Of a stretch of 64,000 nucleotides of DNA, positions 1 through 12,400 are shown in pieces. This DNA is from Fratercula arctica. Taxonomy: Eukaryota; Chordata; Aves; Charadriiformes; Alcidae. The notes beneath the pieces are model-generated. The model was not told the DNA's origin. It did not search any database and was given only the letters and a program-made list of their open reading frames with translations. Position 1 is the first letter of the stretch. Every line of letters begins with the position of its first letter. The stretch covers positions 47,535,207-47,599,206 of the forward strand of contig CANTUZ010000006.1 of NCBI GenBank assembly GCA_947846985.1, given 5' to 3'. A program made the position numbers and the translations under genes.

Positions 1-728
1 CAGAGATGGATGTTCTGCTTCTGTAGTTTTGAAAGCTAACTTTTTATCACTCATTTGGTGTAGTTTATTTGTCAATTAACATTACTTATTAGTGATTTAA
101 CTTGTGATGTATCTTAGAGTTCTGTTGGTGATCTCTTTCTTCTGGATGCTGAGTGCAGAATGAGGGCACCGTTCCTACCTCGAAGGAGAAGAGGTGTCAT
201 CTGTCCTACAGATGATGTATTGTCCTTTATGGAGTGGCATTTAATGCCCTTCCGAACACAAAAGGAAATAAGTTTCTCTGCCCCAAAGATCTCACGCGGT
301 TAGTGAGCAGCGTGCTGCTGGGGAGCGTGCCAAAAGCCAGATTTGCCGGGTCCTGGCTGAGTCCTCCCTTCCATCGTGCAAGCTTTTCTGCAGAAAGCCT
401 GACTCAGTGGGTATCATATTTGAAGGAAAAAATATGTTTTGGGTGACAGAAGAGGCTGGGGCAACACGTAAAGAACAGGTGATGAGTCAGGAAATGAAGA
501 GTGTGACGGGGTGTTTAGTTGTACAGTCCGAGAAACATCTCTTGAGGGTTTTACTAGTCTAAAACTAAATATCCTAAAGGGAATATTCTGTTGCGAATCA
601 TTTTCCTGCATTTCACTGTTAACGTGTTGCCAGATCAGTCTGCTGCGTGTTGGATGTTTGGAACCTCTGGCTGTGCAGGCATTCGTTGTACGCAGTATCA
701 CAGCGAGCGGGGTCTGCGTGATGAGAAA

Positions 729-1243
729 CCCACCTGGAGCGCTGTGTCCAGTGCTGGGCTCCCCGGTTCAAGAAGGACAGGGAACTGCTGGAGAGGGGAC
801 AGCAAAGGGCTACCAAGATGCTGAGGGGACTGGAACACCTCTCTCATGAAGAAAGGCTGAGGCATTTGGGTCTTTTCAGTCTGGAAAAAAGACGGCTGAG
901 GGGGGATCTTATCAACTCTTATAAATACTTACAGGGTGGGTGTCAGGGGGATGGGGCCAGGCTCTTTTCAGTGGTGCCCAGCAACAGGACAAGAGGTAAC
1001 AGGCACAAACTTGAGCATAGGAAGTTCCACCTAAACATGAGGAGGAACTTCTTTGCTGTGAGGGTGGCAGAGCCCTGGCACAGGCTGCCCAGAGAGGTGG
1101 TGGAGTCTCCGTCTCTGGAGACATTCCAAACCCACCTGGATGCGTTCCTGTGCCACCTGCTCTGGGTGACCCTGCTCTGGCAGGGGGTTGGACCAAATGA
1201 TCTCCAGAGGTCCCTTCCAACCCTGTGGTTCTATGATTCTATG
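729..1243 (+). mobile_element. CR1 LINE 3' fragment, sense
   Basis: A 5'-truncated CR1 that preserves the C-terminal part of the reverse-transcriptase ORF ([20 protein letters not shown] and [16 protein letters not shown] are readable) and ends in the terminal octamer TTCTATGA TTCTATG. It is inactive because most of ORF2 is missing. It closely resembles the copy at 3041-3577. Confidence 0.92.
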
Positions 1244-3040
1244 AACTGAACTAAAACCAAACAAGAATTTTGAAATGGCTTCCCACCACTCTCTGCATAA
1301 TGGAAGAGGGATGCTCGTCAGTGAAGAAGAAAAAAAGTGGAGTGTGAGGTCAGGGAAAAGGAGATTAAAAGGACATTTCTCCAAAAGGATGGGCCAGAAT
1401 GATGCCATTATATCTTCTCTGACACCTTGACTATGCAGTCGTGATCTCTTGCAAGGCTTCCAGTGACTTGGAGGCACGGGAACATGATGGCACTGAGCAG
1501 TGAAGTGTTGGAAATGGGAATGATTCCAGCCTGCAAAGGGAAGGGAAGCAACAGAAGGTCTTGTCAGAAGAAAGACCAACAACAGACCGTTAATACAATG
1601 CAAATACTTTGGATGTTAATTTTGTAGTTTTCTCCACATGGAGCCTAGTCATAATTTTGAATATATGTAGGGCAATTCTAAAATGCTCTTGTCTTTTAAG
1701 CCCTTTAGTACTGAGTATATACCTAGAGTTTTCTCTTCAGAAAGAATTGTTACGATGTCTGCTTTTCACAGGGCGGAAGTAGTTTGGTTTAGGAGAAAAA
1801 TGAAGGCATCCTGATTCCCTTAGTCTGTCGATTTGAATTTCCTTGTCTTCTCAGTAACAGTCCTGAAAGCCGAGCCCCCAGTGGCGAGCTAGCCAGCAAA
1901 GATGAAAGATTATTCTCCATTAATCTGCACAAATTAACTCGGTACCTCTCCAGTGGTTTGACCTGACCCCTGACTGAAATGCGGTTGTCTGGTTGTGAGA
2001 TAGTTAATGCCACAGGTGTAGCTTCTCTGAATTATTTTTTTTCCTCTGATATGAGACAGAAAGGCAATTTTGAGTTGCTGAATTAAAGCTTGCTGTTGAG
2101 GCTTATTGAGGAAAAAGTCTGGAGATGCGGGAGCCTCATCTACCTGCAACGGCGAGCTCGGCAAGCTGTTCTGCTCGCTTTTTCATGTGCCGTTGCCAGT
2201 TGTGTCTCCGCCATAGGGTGCAATTAGCTACCGGAGCCACGGCACCCAGGTACAAAAGAGAATTCACTTGCGATGCCCTGTACCCTCGCGCTTGGTTGTG
2301 TAAACTCCACGTAAGCGAAAGCACCGGCTGTTACAATGCCGCACTGTGTCCCGGGGAAATCAAGAAAGAAATACATCAGGGAGGAGGGGGACGCTTGCCA
2401 GGCAGCGTGTGCTCTGCCAGATTGCAGCTAGAGCAACATTCATTAGCTACGGGGCACAGAATAAAATACAAACATGGGAAAATCAGCCATCAGAAGGAAA
2501 TGAAATTGTGGCTGCAAAGCAGAGGGGGCTTTGCGTGAGTGGAGAACAAGAAATCTAGCCCATGATAAAGTTAGAACACCCTTAAATGGCAGTCTGCCTG
2601 GAGAAGTTGGGTCCCTTCCTAGGGAAGGGCAGCGTGGGAGTGAGCCGTGGCAAGCCCTCACGAGGCAGAGGTGATGTGCAGGTCCTGGAAAGCCGTGGGG
2701 CAAGGGCTGCAGCCGCGGAGTTATAGAAGCAAAACTGCCATTGGGGATGGGGGATGTGGGGAGCGGTGGAGGGGGCCAGGCCAGCATGTCCAGCTGTGTC
2801 CCAGGTGTCCCCCAGCTGTGCTGCCCACTCCCACTAAGGAGAGGAAGGGCTCCTGCCGCCCCTCTGCACTCCCACACGGTGGGGAACAGGTTGTCTTTCT
2901 CTGGGACAATTCAGGTCTTGGAGCAGGTCAGATGCTCAATGGTATCTCAACTAGTTCCTCCTCTTGTTACAGGGCAGAGGCATAGTTTATATCATCCAAA
3001 ATGTAGCCTGGAGTATAGGTGGCATCACTTAGGCAAGCAG

Positions 3041-3577
3041 GTCCCCCTCTACTCTGCCTTGGTGAGGCCACACCTGGAGCGCTGTGTCCAGTGCTGGGCT
3101 CCCCGGTTCAAGAATGACAGGGAAAACTGCTGGAGAGGGGACAGCAAAGGGCTACCAAGATGCTGAGGGGACTGGAACACCTCTCTCATGAAGAAAGGCT
3201 GAGGGATTTGGGTCTCTTCAGTCTGGAAAAAAGACGGCTGAGGGGGGATCTTATCAACACTTATAAATACTTACAGGGTGGGTGTCAGGAGGATGGGGCC
3301 AGGCTCTTTTCAGTGGTGCCCAGCAACAGGACAAGGGGTAACGGGCACAAACTTGACCATAGGAAGTTCCACCTAAACATGAGGAGGAACTTCTTCACTT
3401 TGAGGGTGGCAGAGCCCTGGCACAGGCTGCCCAGAGAGGTGGGGGAGTCTCCATCTCTGGAGACATTCCCAACCTGCCTGGACGCGTTCCTGTGCCACCT
3501 GCTCTGGGTGACCCTGCTCTGGCAGGGGGTGGGACGGGATGATCTCCAGAGGTCCCTTCCAACCCTACCGTTCTGTG
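3041..3577 (+). mobile_element. CR1 LINE 3' fragment, sense
   Basis: Same subfamily as 729-1243 but about 20 bases longer at the 5' end (it begins GTCCCCCTCTACTCTGCC, followed by the [13 protein letters not shown] region of the reverse transcriptase). Only scattered substitutions and a few small indels separate the two copies. It ends at TTCTGTGA, with a degenerate terminal repeat. Confidence 0.92.
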
Positions 3578-4070
3578 AAAAAGAAATTATTGCTGTAGAA
3601 CAACAGCAGAATCAGCATGTTTTACAGCCCTAGGGTTAGGTGAGGTGGTACGTTGGAGCAAAAGGGACAGCATCTCCTCTCTTCATGGCTGCAGCTGGGG
3701 GGTCCCAAGGGCTGAGGTGCTGCAGGGGCTGCCTGGGACCCTGGGTGCAGTGCTGCTCCCTGAGCCCTGGGACACCCACCTACCTACTGCGGGTTCCCTG
3801 TGTCTCTCTAGGGTCATGAGAGGGACTGGAGAAAAGTGTTTGAGGCAGGTTTGGCTTTTTTTTATTTTACTGGATCTTGCTTAGAATAGACGCAGTACTA
3901 TTGCCATTGGCTGGTTTGGCTGTCTCTTCTCTTATGTACTTTAAAAACCTTCTCTCGCCTCATTAGATGAGCTTTAGATGAAACACAAATGAGTTGCTTG
4001 TGTTTCTTCATTTGAATTAGATGTGTTGTATATCTGACCTACTTTGATGAAGAGAAGATTATTCTGCTTA

Positions 4071-4148
4071 ATCATAGAATTGTCTAGGTTGGAAGGGACC
4101 TTTCAAATCATCAAGTCCAACCATTAATATGTCACTGTCCCAGTCCTA
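4071..4148 (-). mobile_element. Short CR1 3' end, antisense
   Basis: It begins with ATCATAGAAT followed by GGTTGGAAGGGACCTTTCAA and TCCAACCATTAA, the reverse complement of a CR1 terminus. Severely 5'-truncated; the inner end is approximate. Confidence 0.8.
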
Positions 4149-6018
4149 CCCAGCTGCTGCTCCTTCAGTTTAGGTCTGAGTTTTGGGGGTTTTCCTGACC
4201 TGCAGGCTCAGGGAGAGAGAGCTGTCAATAGACAAAACTATTCCTGTTATTCCACTTTTTCCCTCCCAATTTGCATTAGATAGTTTGTAATGTGGCTGGT
4301 GTTACATGTCAGAAAATGCAAATACTTTTTCCCTCAGTACTGACATAGGTCAGTAGTATTGTTGTACTCAGAATTATAGTTGTAATTCCTTGCTAGGAAA
4401 CTGGTTTAGCTTAAAACGCCTGAAGATCTATGGAGGCCAGTCTTCATGCTTTAACAGCAGAGCAAAAGATTGGTTCAGCAAATTGTCGCTCAGTAACACG
4501 GGTTGTACGCTAGCAAAGTTTCCATCGGGTTCACAGGAGTCAGGATCAGCCCCTCTTCTCAGGTATTTTGAAATTCAGTAAGATCCGAACACACCTGCTC
4601 CGCAGGTGCTGGGATTGACAATAGAAGTCTGGCAATAAAATCAGTCAAAATTAGTAATTAAGGACAACTCCACCTCTGGCTCTTTTTCCATGAACTCTAC
4701 AAACCTGAACCCTTTGAACTTACAAACCTGAACTAGTCGATGGATGACCTTGCGCCAGGATGGATTATTCAGGCTAAGCAAAAGGCTAACTGGACAAAAT
4801 AGTGTTAAAAATACACCAAACAGAAACCATCACGGTAAAGGAGGTGCTGCTTTCTCCTGATGCCAGCGTTCATCAACACCAGTAAACTGTAACTGCGCTG
4901 CAGAATGCCGCCGGCGCTGCTGTAAGAATCAGGCCTTTGTTACTAATTAGATGTGAAATGATCATTCTGTGATTAAGTGGTAGTAAATAAATGTTTCTCT
5001 TGTGCGTATGGATAGCGAGAGTATCCCATTTGTTCCCTATGGGAAAGAGGAGGGCTGTTCCTGAGCCAGAGAGAAGCACATCCCTCTCGGGCGGCGTGTG
5101 TTACGGTTTTGTGTATAACTCAAAAGCAGCTTCAGTTCGGATCCAGTAAGCATCTCATTTTAATTTGCTCAAGAGAGACACAGATGAAATACCACACTAT
5201 TTAGTGATTTGGTGATGGAGAGTTAATAATTAAGTTTATATATAGATAAACGGAGATAATTTTGTTCTGCCACACAGTTTTGAACCTCTCGAGGCGAGGA
5301 GAGATGTGCTCATTTATACTAGCTGATAATCTGGGCCGTGCGTCTCGGTGATGGTCCACCAGAATGCGGATACACGGAGCTCCGCGCTCGTGCATGGGTT
5401 TGCGTTTGTTCACCTTCCTGCGCTCTAGGTCGGTTCTGTGGCTACACCGCTCCTGTCAGACATGCAGGAGGAGAGTCTTGGATAAAATTGGGTTTTGTCT
5501 GTATTTTAGGGATGTTTCACAGGTCCTGTTCTGTCTTCTAAAAGTTTGTAGATGTAGAAAATCCAGCCCCTTGTATAAAAGCTTGCGCAATAAATGCTTT
5601 GCAGAGATGTTGGGGTGTGTTGGAGTAATTGCTGACAGTTTGCTCCACAGCTTTGTGTCAGATTGAATATCAGTCTGTTGCTTTTTATTGCCAACGTGAG
5701 CCAGACACAGAAGTCGGCGCTGGCGTGGCCTGCAGCAGATTCCCATCTTGCTTCCTGCTGATGCTGGCAGCTTCTATCCAGGCTTTTGCAGCAAGGTCTG
5801 GTGAAGGACTGGGCTCCATTTCTGTATCCACTGTACCTGCAGTGGCCCCGTCCTCCCTTTTTGTTTATTTTCTACGTTTGCCGCAGGGAATGCGCTCAAC
5901 AAAACCCATTTAAGAATCTCAAACCCCTTGTCTCAAATGCAGTCTCCGGGAGAAACTCAAGCGCCCTGTTTTAAGTTTGTGTGTAGCTTGAAATATAGCT
6001 GAAATAGGCAAAACTCTT

Positions 6019-6037
6019 AAAAAAAAAAAAAAAAAAA
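6019..6037 (+). repeat. Poly-A run
   Basis: 19 consecutive A in the upstream intron; no adjoining retroposon is recognised. Confidence 0.95.
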
Positions 6038-6359
6038 GTGTTAAAATGCTGCGTTCTCATATTTTGCAAATTCTAACGGATCTGTGGAGCTGACTTGTTC
6101 TCGTTTCCTCGGCCAGACCCTGATGAGCATCACAGGGAACGCGGGAGGGCGAGTGGAGAAGTCCGACGGTGTCTGTCTGCTCTCCCTCTGAAATTTATGG
6201 ATTTAGAAATAGTTGCGGAAATGATACAGTATATTTTAAGCAACTTATGAAACGTTATTTGAAAGGATTAAAACTTGGATGCCGAGCGTACAAAGAATGG
6301 GAGAAGGGTTCTGGGAAAGCTGTAAGGCTCTTGGGTGGCAGCCAGTACCAGCCTGCCAG

Positions 6360-6500
6360 TTGTTCCCGTCCATAATTATGCCAGCATTAGTGCTTTCATA
6401 AATCTTGGGAGGGGAAGGAGCGGAGAGACAATTTCCAGGCTATTAATGCCAGGATAATTAGAAATATCGGCCAGCCTCTCCAATTAGTGCCAATAGAACC
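6360..6500 (+). promoter_or_regulatory. Candidate homeodomain-site cluster
   Basis: Within about 140 bases: CATAATTATGCC, GCATTAGTG, GGCTATTAATGCC, GGATAATTAG and CCAATTAGTGCC. The spacing of TAAT/ATTA cores is denser than in neighbouring sequence. No conservation data were available. Confidence 0.22.
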
Positions 6501-8441
6501 CGAAATACCAGCCAGTCTGAGTAATTTGAATACCAGTCGGTCTCTGAGCGAGTCTGGGGAATGTACACCACCAGTTCTAGATGAAAAATGTATACAGTAT
6601 CAGAATTTGTACTCTTACAAAGTTGAAGATAGCTTAAACGTTTGGCAACCTTTGCAAAGTTTTAACCCACTAGTTTGACAAATCGGGGTTTCCTTGGTCC
6701 GTTGCTCTCAGGCCGGGTGTTGTGTGCTGCAGGTGAGGTTTTCCGTGACAGCTATCGCTGCTCATCTGTTTGTCAAATCACATGCTTGGCATGTGGGCGC
6801 TTTGTTCTCTCGGAGAAAAAACACAGCAAAATTATTAAAAAACAAACAAACAAAAAAAAAACCCTAACCAACCATTCTTAAGCAGAAAACAAAAAGAGAT
6901 TAAATGTTTTCAAATGGTTTACAAATAGTGAAGTCGTTAAAGAGTTAGAGAAAAAATAATTTAATGCATCTAAACCTATAAAAGAGAGTTTGCGTGGGGA
7001 GAGGGGGAAATCTGTTCTTAGTAGTCCTGCACTGCTGAATGGATATTTTACTGAAAAATAGGATTATTAACTATATTGTGCATAGTCTGCAATTTAAATA
7101 TGATATTCCTGAGCTGGGAAGTATGGTGACCTATTATTTTTGTCCAAAAGTTTTAGTCATTTTTGGACCATTTTTTGTCCAAGAGTTTTAGCATATAACT
7201 CTGTATCTAGGCATTTTAGATCTGAACAAGTTTCCTCATTTACAAAAGGCTTTTGCTTTAGGATTCATGATTCTCTTCCGATTCCACCCTTTAGTTTACG
7301 TGAGCCATACAGGAATAATACAGCTGGAGCAGGTGGGTGAGGTCGGAGGTTGTGCATAAAACCAAGTTCTAGAACAAGTGTAGGGTCCCACCGTGTAAAT
7401 AAAAGTGAGTTATGGCCGTTTGCCAGCGTGCTGAATGTCTCTGCGGTGCCTCCAAATGGTTGTGCCGTGCTGGAGGTCTGCGTGGGGGCTCCTAGCTTCA
7501 TAAAACACATTTTGGAGATTTACTTACAAACATTTCATGGAGTTCTTCCTTCTGTGTTGCAAGCCGGGTGAAAAGAGCTGGAAATTGATAGGGCCTGGAG
7601 AACGGGCCAGGGGGGAAAAAAAAAAAAAAAAAATGTATGTCCTGCTCGGGCATTTTTGAAATCTTTAATGATGAAGTGATGTACCGAGCACAGGGGAAGA
7701 ACGGTGCCCGGGAGGAGAAACGGAGCTGAAGGAGGCAGCAGCAGGGGAGGCTCTTGGCCGCAGGGAGGGACACCTGTATAAATAATTTTCCCGATAACTC
7801 TGCTTAGGTGTAGAACCATCGTGTCTTCTGTCAAGCTGGTGTACATCAGGTGAAGTAAGTAGTCTTATCTATTGGCAGATGTTCATTTTACAGAGATAAA
7901 ATAAAAAATTAAAAACTGTAGAGACGGGTGCCAAAAGTAATAAATGGCATAGCAGAGCTCTTGCACCAGAAGAAGCTGCAGAGATGGGTATAATCCTGCA
8001 CCGGTTTGAGCACACGGGTGTGCTCATGGGGTACTTCATAAAGTACCCCACTTTGAGGAACTTTATAATGTTATTGTCCATTAATTTTGTGTTCAGGTAT
8101 TGAAATCGAAACGCCTTTAAACTGGTACAGCTCAAATAGATATTACTTATGCAGAATTGAGCAGTCCAGGCCCTTTCTCCTGAAAGATTTTCAACTGACC
8201 ATTTCCCATGTGTGGTGTACGATGAAGCTGGTTATTCTTTATTGTCTTGGTGCTCTGTCCTGTGAAAAGCTCAGCTTTGTTTTTGCCCTTGGGCATACCA
8301 AGGCAGGTTGGATTGAAAAGGTTTTTGGGGTTTTTTTTAAAGGTGGTGGGGAGGGAGAGAGCTTCTGAATGTCCCTGTCCTCAGCTGTGATGGTTTGTGT
8401 TTGATGTATCTGAGGAAGGACTTGGGAGGTTGAGGTGCCAG

Positions 8442-8506
8442 AGAATCATAGAGTGGTTTGGGTTAGAAGGGACCTTAAAGACCATCTTGTTCCAACCCCC
8501 CTGCCA
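8442..8506 (-). mobile_element. Short CR1 3' end, antisense
   Basis: AGAATCATAGAGTGGTTTGG followed by AAGGGACCTTAAAGACCATC and CCAACCCCCCTGCC is the reverse complement of a CR1 3' end. Homology fades after about 65 bases. Confidence 0.85.
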
Positions 8507-9192
8507 TGTCTTGGTGCCCTCTCTGGCTGCTGCCCCATCTTGGTGCTGTCAGGGCTCACCATCACTCCAGGTCACGTTGACGTGAAGCTCCCATAAACCG
8601 TACTTCTGACATCCAGGTTTCTTAACCAAGTCGCACGCTTTCCAGCAAATCCTCTTTGCTCATATCGTGCCGCGTGCTCTGGGATATGGGATGGGTACAG
8701 AACCTGGCATGTTAAATACTTCTCCGTGATGAGTAGATCTATTTTGCCCTCGAGGGCTCAGGGCTGAGCAGAGGGTCACAGGAGGCTTGTCCCTCTCCGG
8801 TGACAGTGGCTGGCTGGCGGGCAACGAGAGCCCTCTTGTGGGATACGGCGTCCTTCCGAAGGACCAGGCAGGGTTATGGGGGATTCGAGGTGCAGAGCTC
8901 GGGTAGCGCCTGCAAGAAACGCTGGTTACAGCTTTCCCGTGACCCGGTCGATTCAGAGATGAATTTCACCCTTAATTTGCACGCTTGTTTGTTAGTGAGT
9001 AGGATAAATTGCATTTCAAACAGAATGACACAAGCTACAGAATAAGAATCTGAAAAGGGGAGGAATCTGACAGCAGAGTGAGGGTGTTGATCTGTATTAT
9101 TTTTGGTAGCGTAGCGATGCTGTCAGTGCTCTTTGCTTGCTTTGCGCAGTGCCTGTGTGAAAACATCTAATTCTAATATCATTTAACAACTC

Positions 9193-9213
9193 TTTTTTTT
9201 TTTTTTTTTTTTT
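9193..9213 (+). repeat. Poly-T run upstream of exon W1
   Basis: About 21 T residues ending roughly 65 bases before the W1 acceptor. They could widen the pyrimidine-rich region, although the functional tract is the CTCTCTTTCTAG next to the exon. Confidence 0.95.
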
Positions 9214-9279
9214 CTTCTTAAATCGGCACGGTGTGGTTTTGTTTCATAGCTATCCGATTACAGATCACTCTCTTTCTAG

Positions 9280-9404
9280 GGAAAGAGGAACAGTGGTTTC
9301 AGAGAATGTTACTTTGGAAGCCAGAAGCATTGCAAGTTGACTAAGCTTTGTCCGGCTTTGGGTTACACCTTCCGATTAGCAGCTCAGAATGACATCGGTA
9401 CTAG
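9280..9404 (+). CDS. FNDC3B: FNDC3B exon W1: C-terminal half of FN3 domain 2
   Basis: The 125-base exon starts in phase 0 after a TCTTTCTAG acceptor and ends with two bases of a serine codon before a GTAAGT donor. It reads [18 protein letters not shown], then [20 protein letters not shown], then IGTS. This is the C'-to-G strand half of an FN3 domain, with the YTFRLAA strand-F motif. The GFRECY and [14 protein letters not shown] segments are typical of the FNDC3 family. The exon that should supply the first half of this domain is not visible upstream in the window. A 43-base TC repeat begins 10 bases after the exon. Confidence 0.94.
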
Positions 9405-9412
9405 GTAAGTTA

Positions 9413-9458
<46 letters not shown>

Positions 9459-12400
9459 AGCAGTAGTGGAAAAATTGACAGCATAAAGTGGAATTTCTGG
9501 GGTTATTTCTGTGTGTTTTCTTGTTTTCTTTATGGTTCTGATTTAAATACCTGACATTTGCACTATTATTAATGCTTTAGAGTAAGTCACACCTTCCCTG
9601 GTGGTATCATTCAGCTGCCAGGGAATCGCTGGGCACCTTCAGGGGCATGAGGTTAACCTAAGGAGATAGGCTCCCTTTGAGGTGTTAAATGGTGTTTTGT
9701 GGTCTATTCCTAATACAAAAAGAATACATCTGTTATGTAAAATTCCCACTAGGGACCTCTGTGAACCAAGAAAAAGAAGCAAGAGGAAGCTGAGTTACAG
9801 ATTTTTGAAAGGAATCTGGATATATTTATTTTTCTGGTTTAAAGCAAAGCCGTTCTGTCTTTTTTTTTTTTTTTTTTTGTTCCTTCTCAGTGGCACAGTC
9901 CCTTCCTTCTTCAGCAGGGCTGGCTGCTGGGGTGGGAGAGAGAGGACAGGTCTACCCAACCGCCCTGCAAGATGGGTTTCAAGTTTTCCTTCTCTTTGCG
10001 TGTGAACAGATGCGCTCAGATGAAGATGATGAGCAATTGGAAACCCTCTGCGAGTTCCTAGGGAGCACTGGGCTAAAAAGAGCGTGCCCAGAGGTGCTGC
10101 AGGGGCTCTGTACTCGCAGAAGGAGTGTAGGCCGGGAAAAGTTTAGCTGTGAAGAAACTAAACATCCAGTGCTCTTGTTGTACCCCTTTATTGTCCTTCT
10201 TACCTAAAGAGGATCTAATCGTTATTACAAGGACAGAAAAAGAAACACTAGTATATAATGATGTGTTTTGCTGCAAGAGATTCCTGTATTATTCTCTCTT
10301 CCCAAAAACAAACCTCTTAGTAATACGTATCTTTTAAAAATTACTTCATTCATGTTCCTGTATTTTCCCTCCGAGATATGCTGGGGCTGTCCATGTATGC
10401 ACGGAGTCCCTTTTGCCAACTTCTTGCAAGATTAATTCCCTCCCTATTGAAATAATACCTGAACTGGAGAGAGAAAGAGAGAGACTTGAGCCGGAGCTGC
10501 TGGGTGTAAAAGGAAGGGGACTGCCAGTTTTATGCAAAGTTCCCAGTTTTGGAATCTCTTCTCTTTGCCAGATCCCAGATTTTTAAAATATCTTAGGGCA
10601 TGCTTCAACCCTCCCTTCTTTTTTGTTGTTCTTCTCTCTCTCTTTTTTTTTTTTTTTTTTTCTCAGGCTATTGAAGAGGGAGTGGACTAAGAATTATAGC
10701 GATGGTCAGCTGCTCTGTGTTAATCTATGAGATAAGCGCCAACAGCACGCGGCTTATTTTTATAGACAGCGCTCAAAACTATGACACAATGACGTTATCT
10801 AACACGTCGTGTCACAAAATTATTTTGGTTGGTTGTAACGCTTGCTGACTTGCCATTTAAGATGATTTTTGTCTTGTTTGAGTGTTAGCTATAGGTGTGT
10901 TTTTTTAACTATAAGAATATTTCAAGAAATATGTTATTTTTGAGAAAGACGACTCAGAAAAAGGAGATGTGGTTTTTTGTGTGTATCAAATTCATGCAGT
11001 GACTTTAAGGAACAAAATACGTTTATACTTTGGAAACAGAGATTTGAAAATTGCAAGAACGTTACCTTCAGTTGGGAGCTCTGGTGTTGTCCTCCTGAAA
11101 ATTCACCAAAATCTGTCCATTTTAAACTTTGTTCTCAAATTTCCATTGAAAACCATATATTCTGCCTGGAATCTTGAGAGAACTCATCCTATATTTGTTT
11201 GCCACAACTGCCTGATACGTTTCAAGGCATTGCGTGCTGGGATTTAGAAAAGATGAGAGCATGGATCTCCTCTGCCGTGGATGTTCTCTCTGGTTGCAAC
11301 CTGAGCTGTGGGAATTATGCTCAGCTTCAAATGCAAGGAGCTTTGGGCAGGGAAAGTTGGAAAGGAGCAGCCTGGAGGGTTGGAAGGTGTCTGTGCCTGC
11401 ACCAGACAGCCCCTACGTGATGCTGAGCATGTGTGGGCATGACTGGATAAATTTTCCCTGCTTTCTTTGGAGGAGGATGGTCTGAAATAGTGGGCCTAGA
11501 TTTGCTGGAGCATGTGGCTTCCAGAGGTGGAGCTTGAATAGAAGTTGTATTTTGAGTTTGAAAGGTGAAACTGCATCTCTAGGTCAACATCTAAAAATTG
11601 AAAACTTGAGGCTTTATTTCCTATGTTTTAGTTCCCCTTTTTTAAATGAGATTTTCCTCTACCTCACAGTGCATAGTAAGTTAATATTTTTCAGGCAATC
11701 AAATATTTTCTAATATTATTGTGATGAGATCTGTAAAAATGACTGTGAGGACACACATAGTCCTGCATATTTATTTTTTTCTATTCTTAGTTCTGGCATT
11801 TCCTAACTGGGTGCTCATCTTTTCCACCTGGGAAATTTTAATACAGAATCACAGAATGGTTTGGGTTTTAAGGGACCTTAAAGATCGTCCAGTTCCAACC
11901 TGGAGCAGGGACACCTCCCACTAGACCAGGTTGCTCAAACATTGCTTGGGTTTTTTTTGAAAATGTGAAATATTTCTCTAAATACACTGAGGTTTGGGGG
12001 GTTTAATTTTAATATTTTTTTGTTTGTTTGTTTTAATATTCCTCTCTCGCCTTCTCCATCCCTGTGCAGTGGGTACAGCCAGGAGGTGGTGTGCTACACT
12101 GCGGGTAACATTCCTCAGACCCCTTCTGCGCCGAGGCTCGTTCGAGCTGGCGTGACGTGGATCGCGTTGCAGTGGAATAAAGTAGAAGGATGTACCCCAG
12201 AGGAAGTGATTTCCTACACCCTGGAAATTCAGGAAGAGGATAATGTAAGTACCGTGATACTATAAAGTAACTTAGATTGAGTTTTCATTTATTAATTGAA
12301 GATCACCGAGAAGCTTGCGGGTTGGAGGGGTTTTTAGGAGTACTGGGCATTTGGCAGGGTGGAGCTGTGTGATTTGTTCTGCTCCGCAGCAGAATTGTGA

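Larger units (their letters stand above)
1..9279 (+). other. FNDC3B: Intron upstream of FNDC3B exon W1 (partial)
   Basis: I found no exon here. Because W1 begins in the middle of an FN3 domain in phase 0, another exon must precede it. None with acceptor, donor and FN3 motifs is visible, so the whole stretch is inferred to be intron. It holds CR1 copies at 729-1243, 3041-3577, 4071-4148 and 8442-8506, an A-run at 6019-6037, an A-run at 7616-7633, and an AAAC-type repeat around 6839-6861. Confidence 0.75.
9405..12069 (+). other. FNDC3B: Intron W1-W2
   Basis: The 2.7-kb intron opens with GTAAGTTATA followed by a 43-base TC repeat. It contains two strong acceptor-like sites (9890 and 10666), each with a long T-tract but no convincing exon behind it. 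One antisense CR1 fragment lies at 11843-11939. Nothing else recognisable. Confidence 0.85.

Noticed and set aside
818..1249. A 143-codon + strand frame with [17 protein letters not shown] sequence
   Set aside because: It is the C-terminal piece of CR1 reverse transcriptase in a 5'-truncated LINE, not a host gene.
3160..3633. A 157-codon + strand frame similar to the one at 818
   Set aside because: It is the same CR1 subfamily, a second truncated copy.
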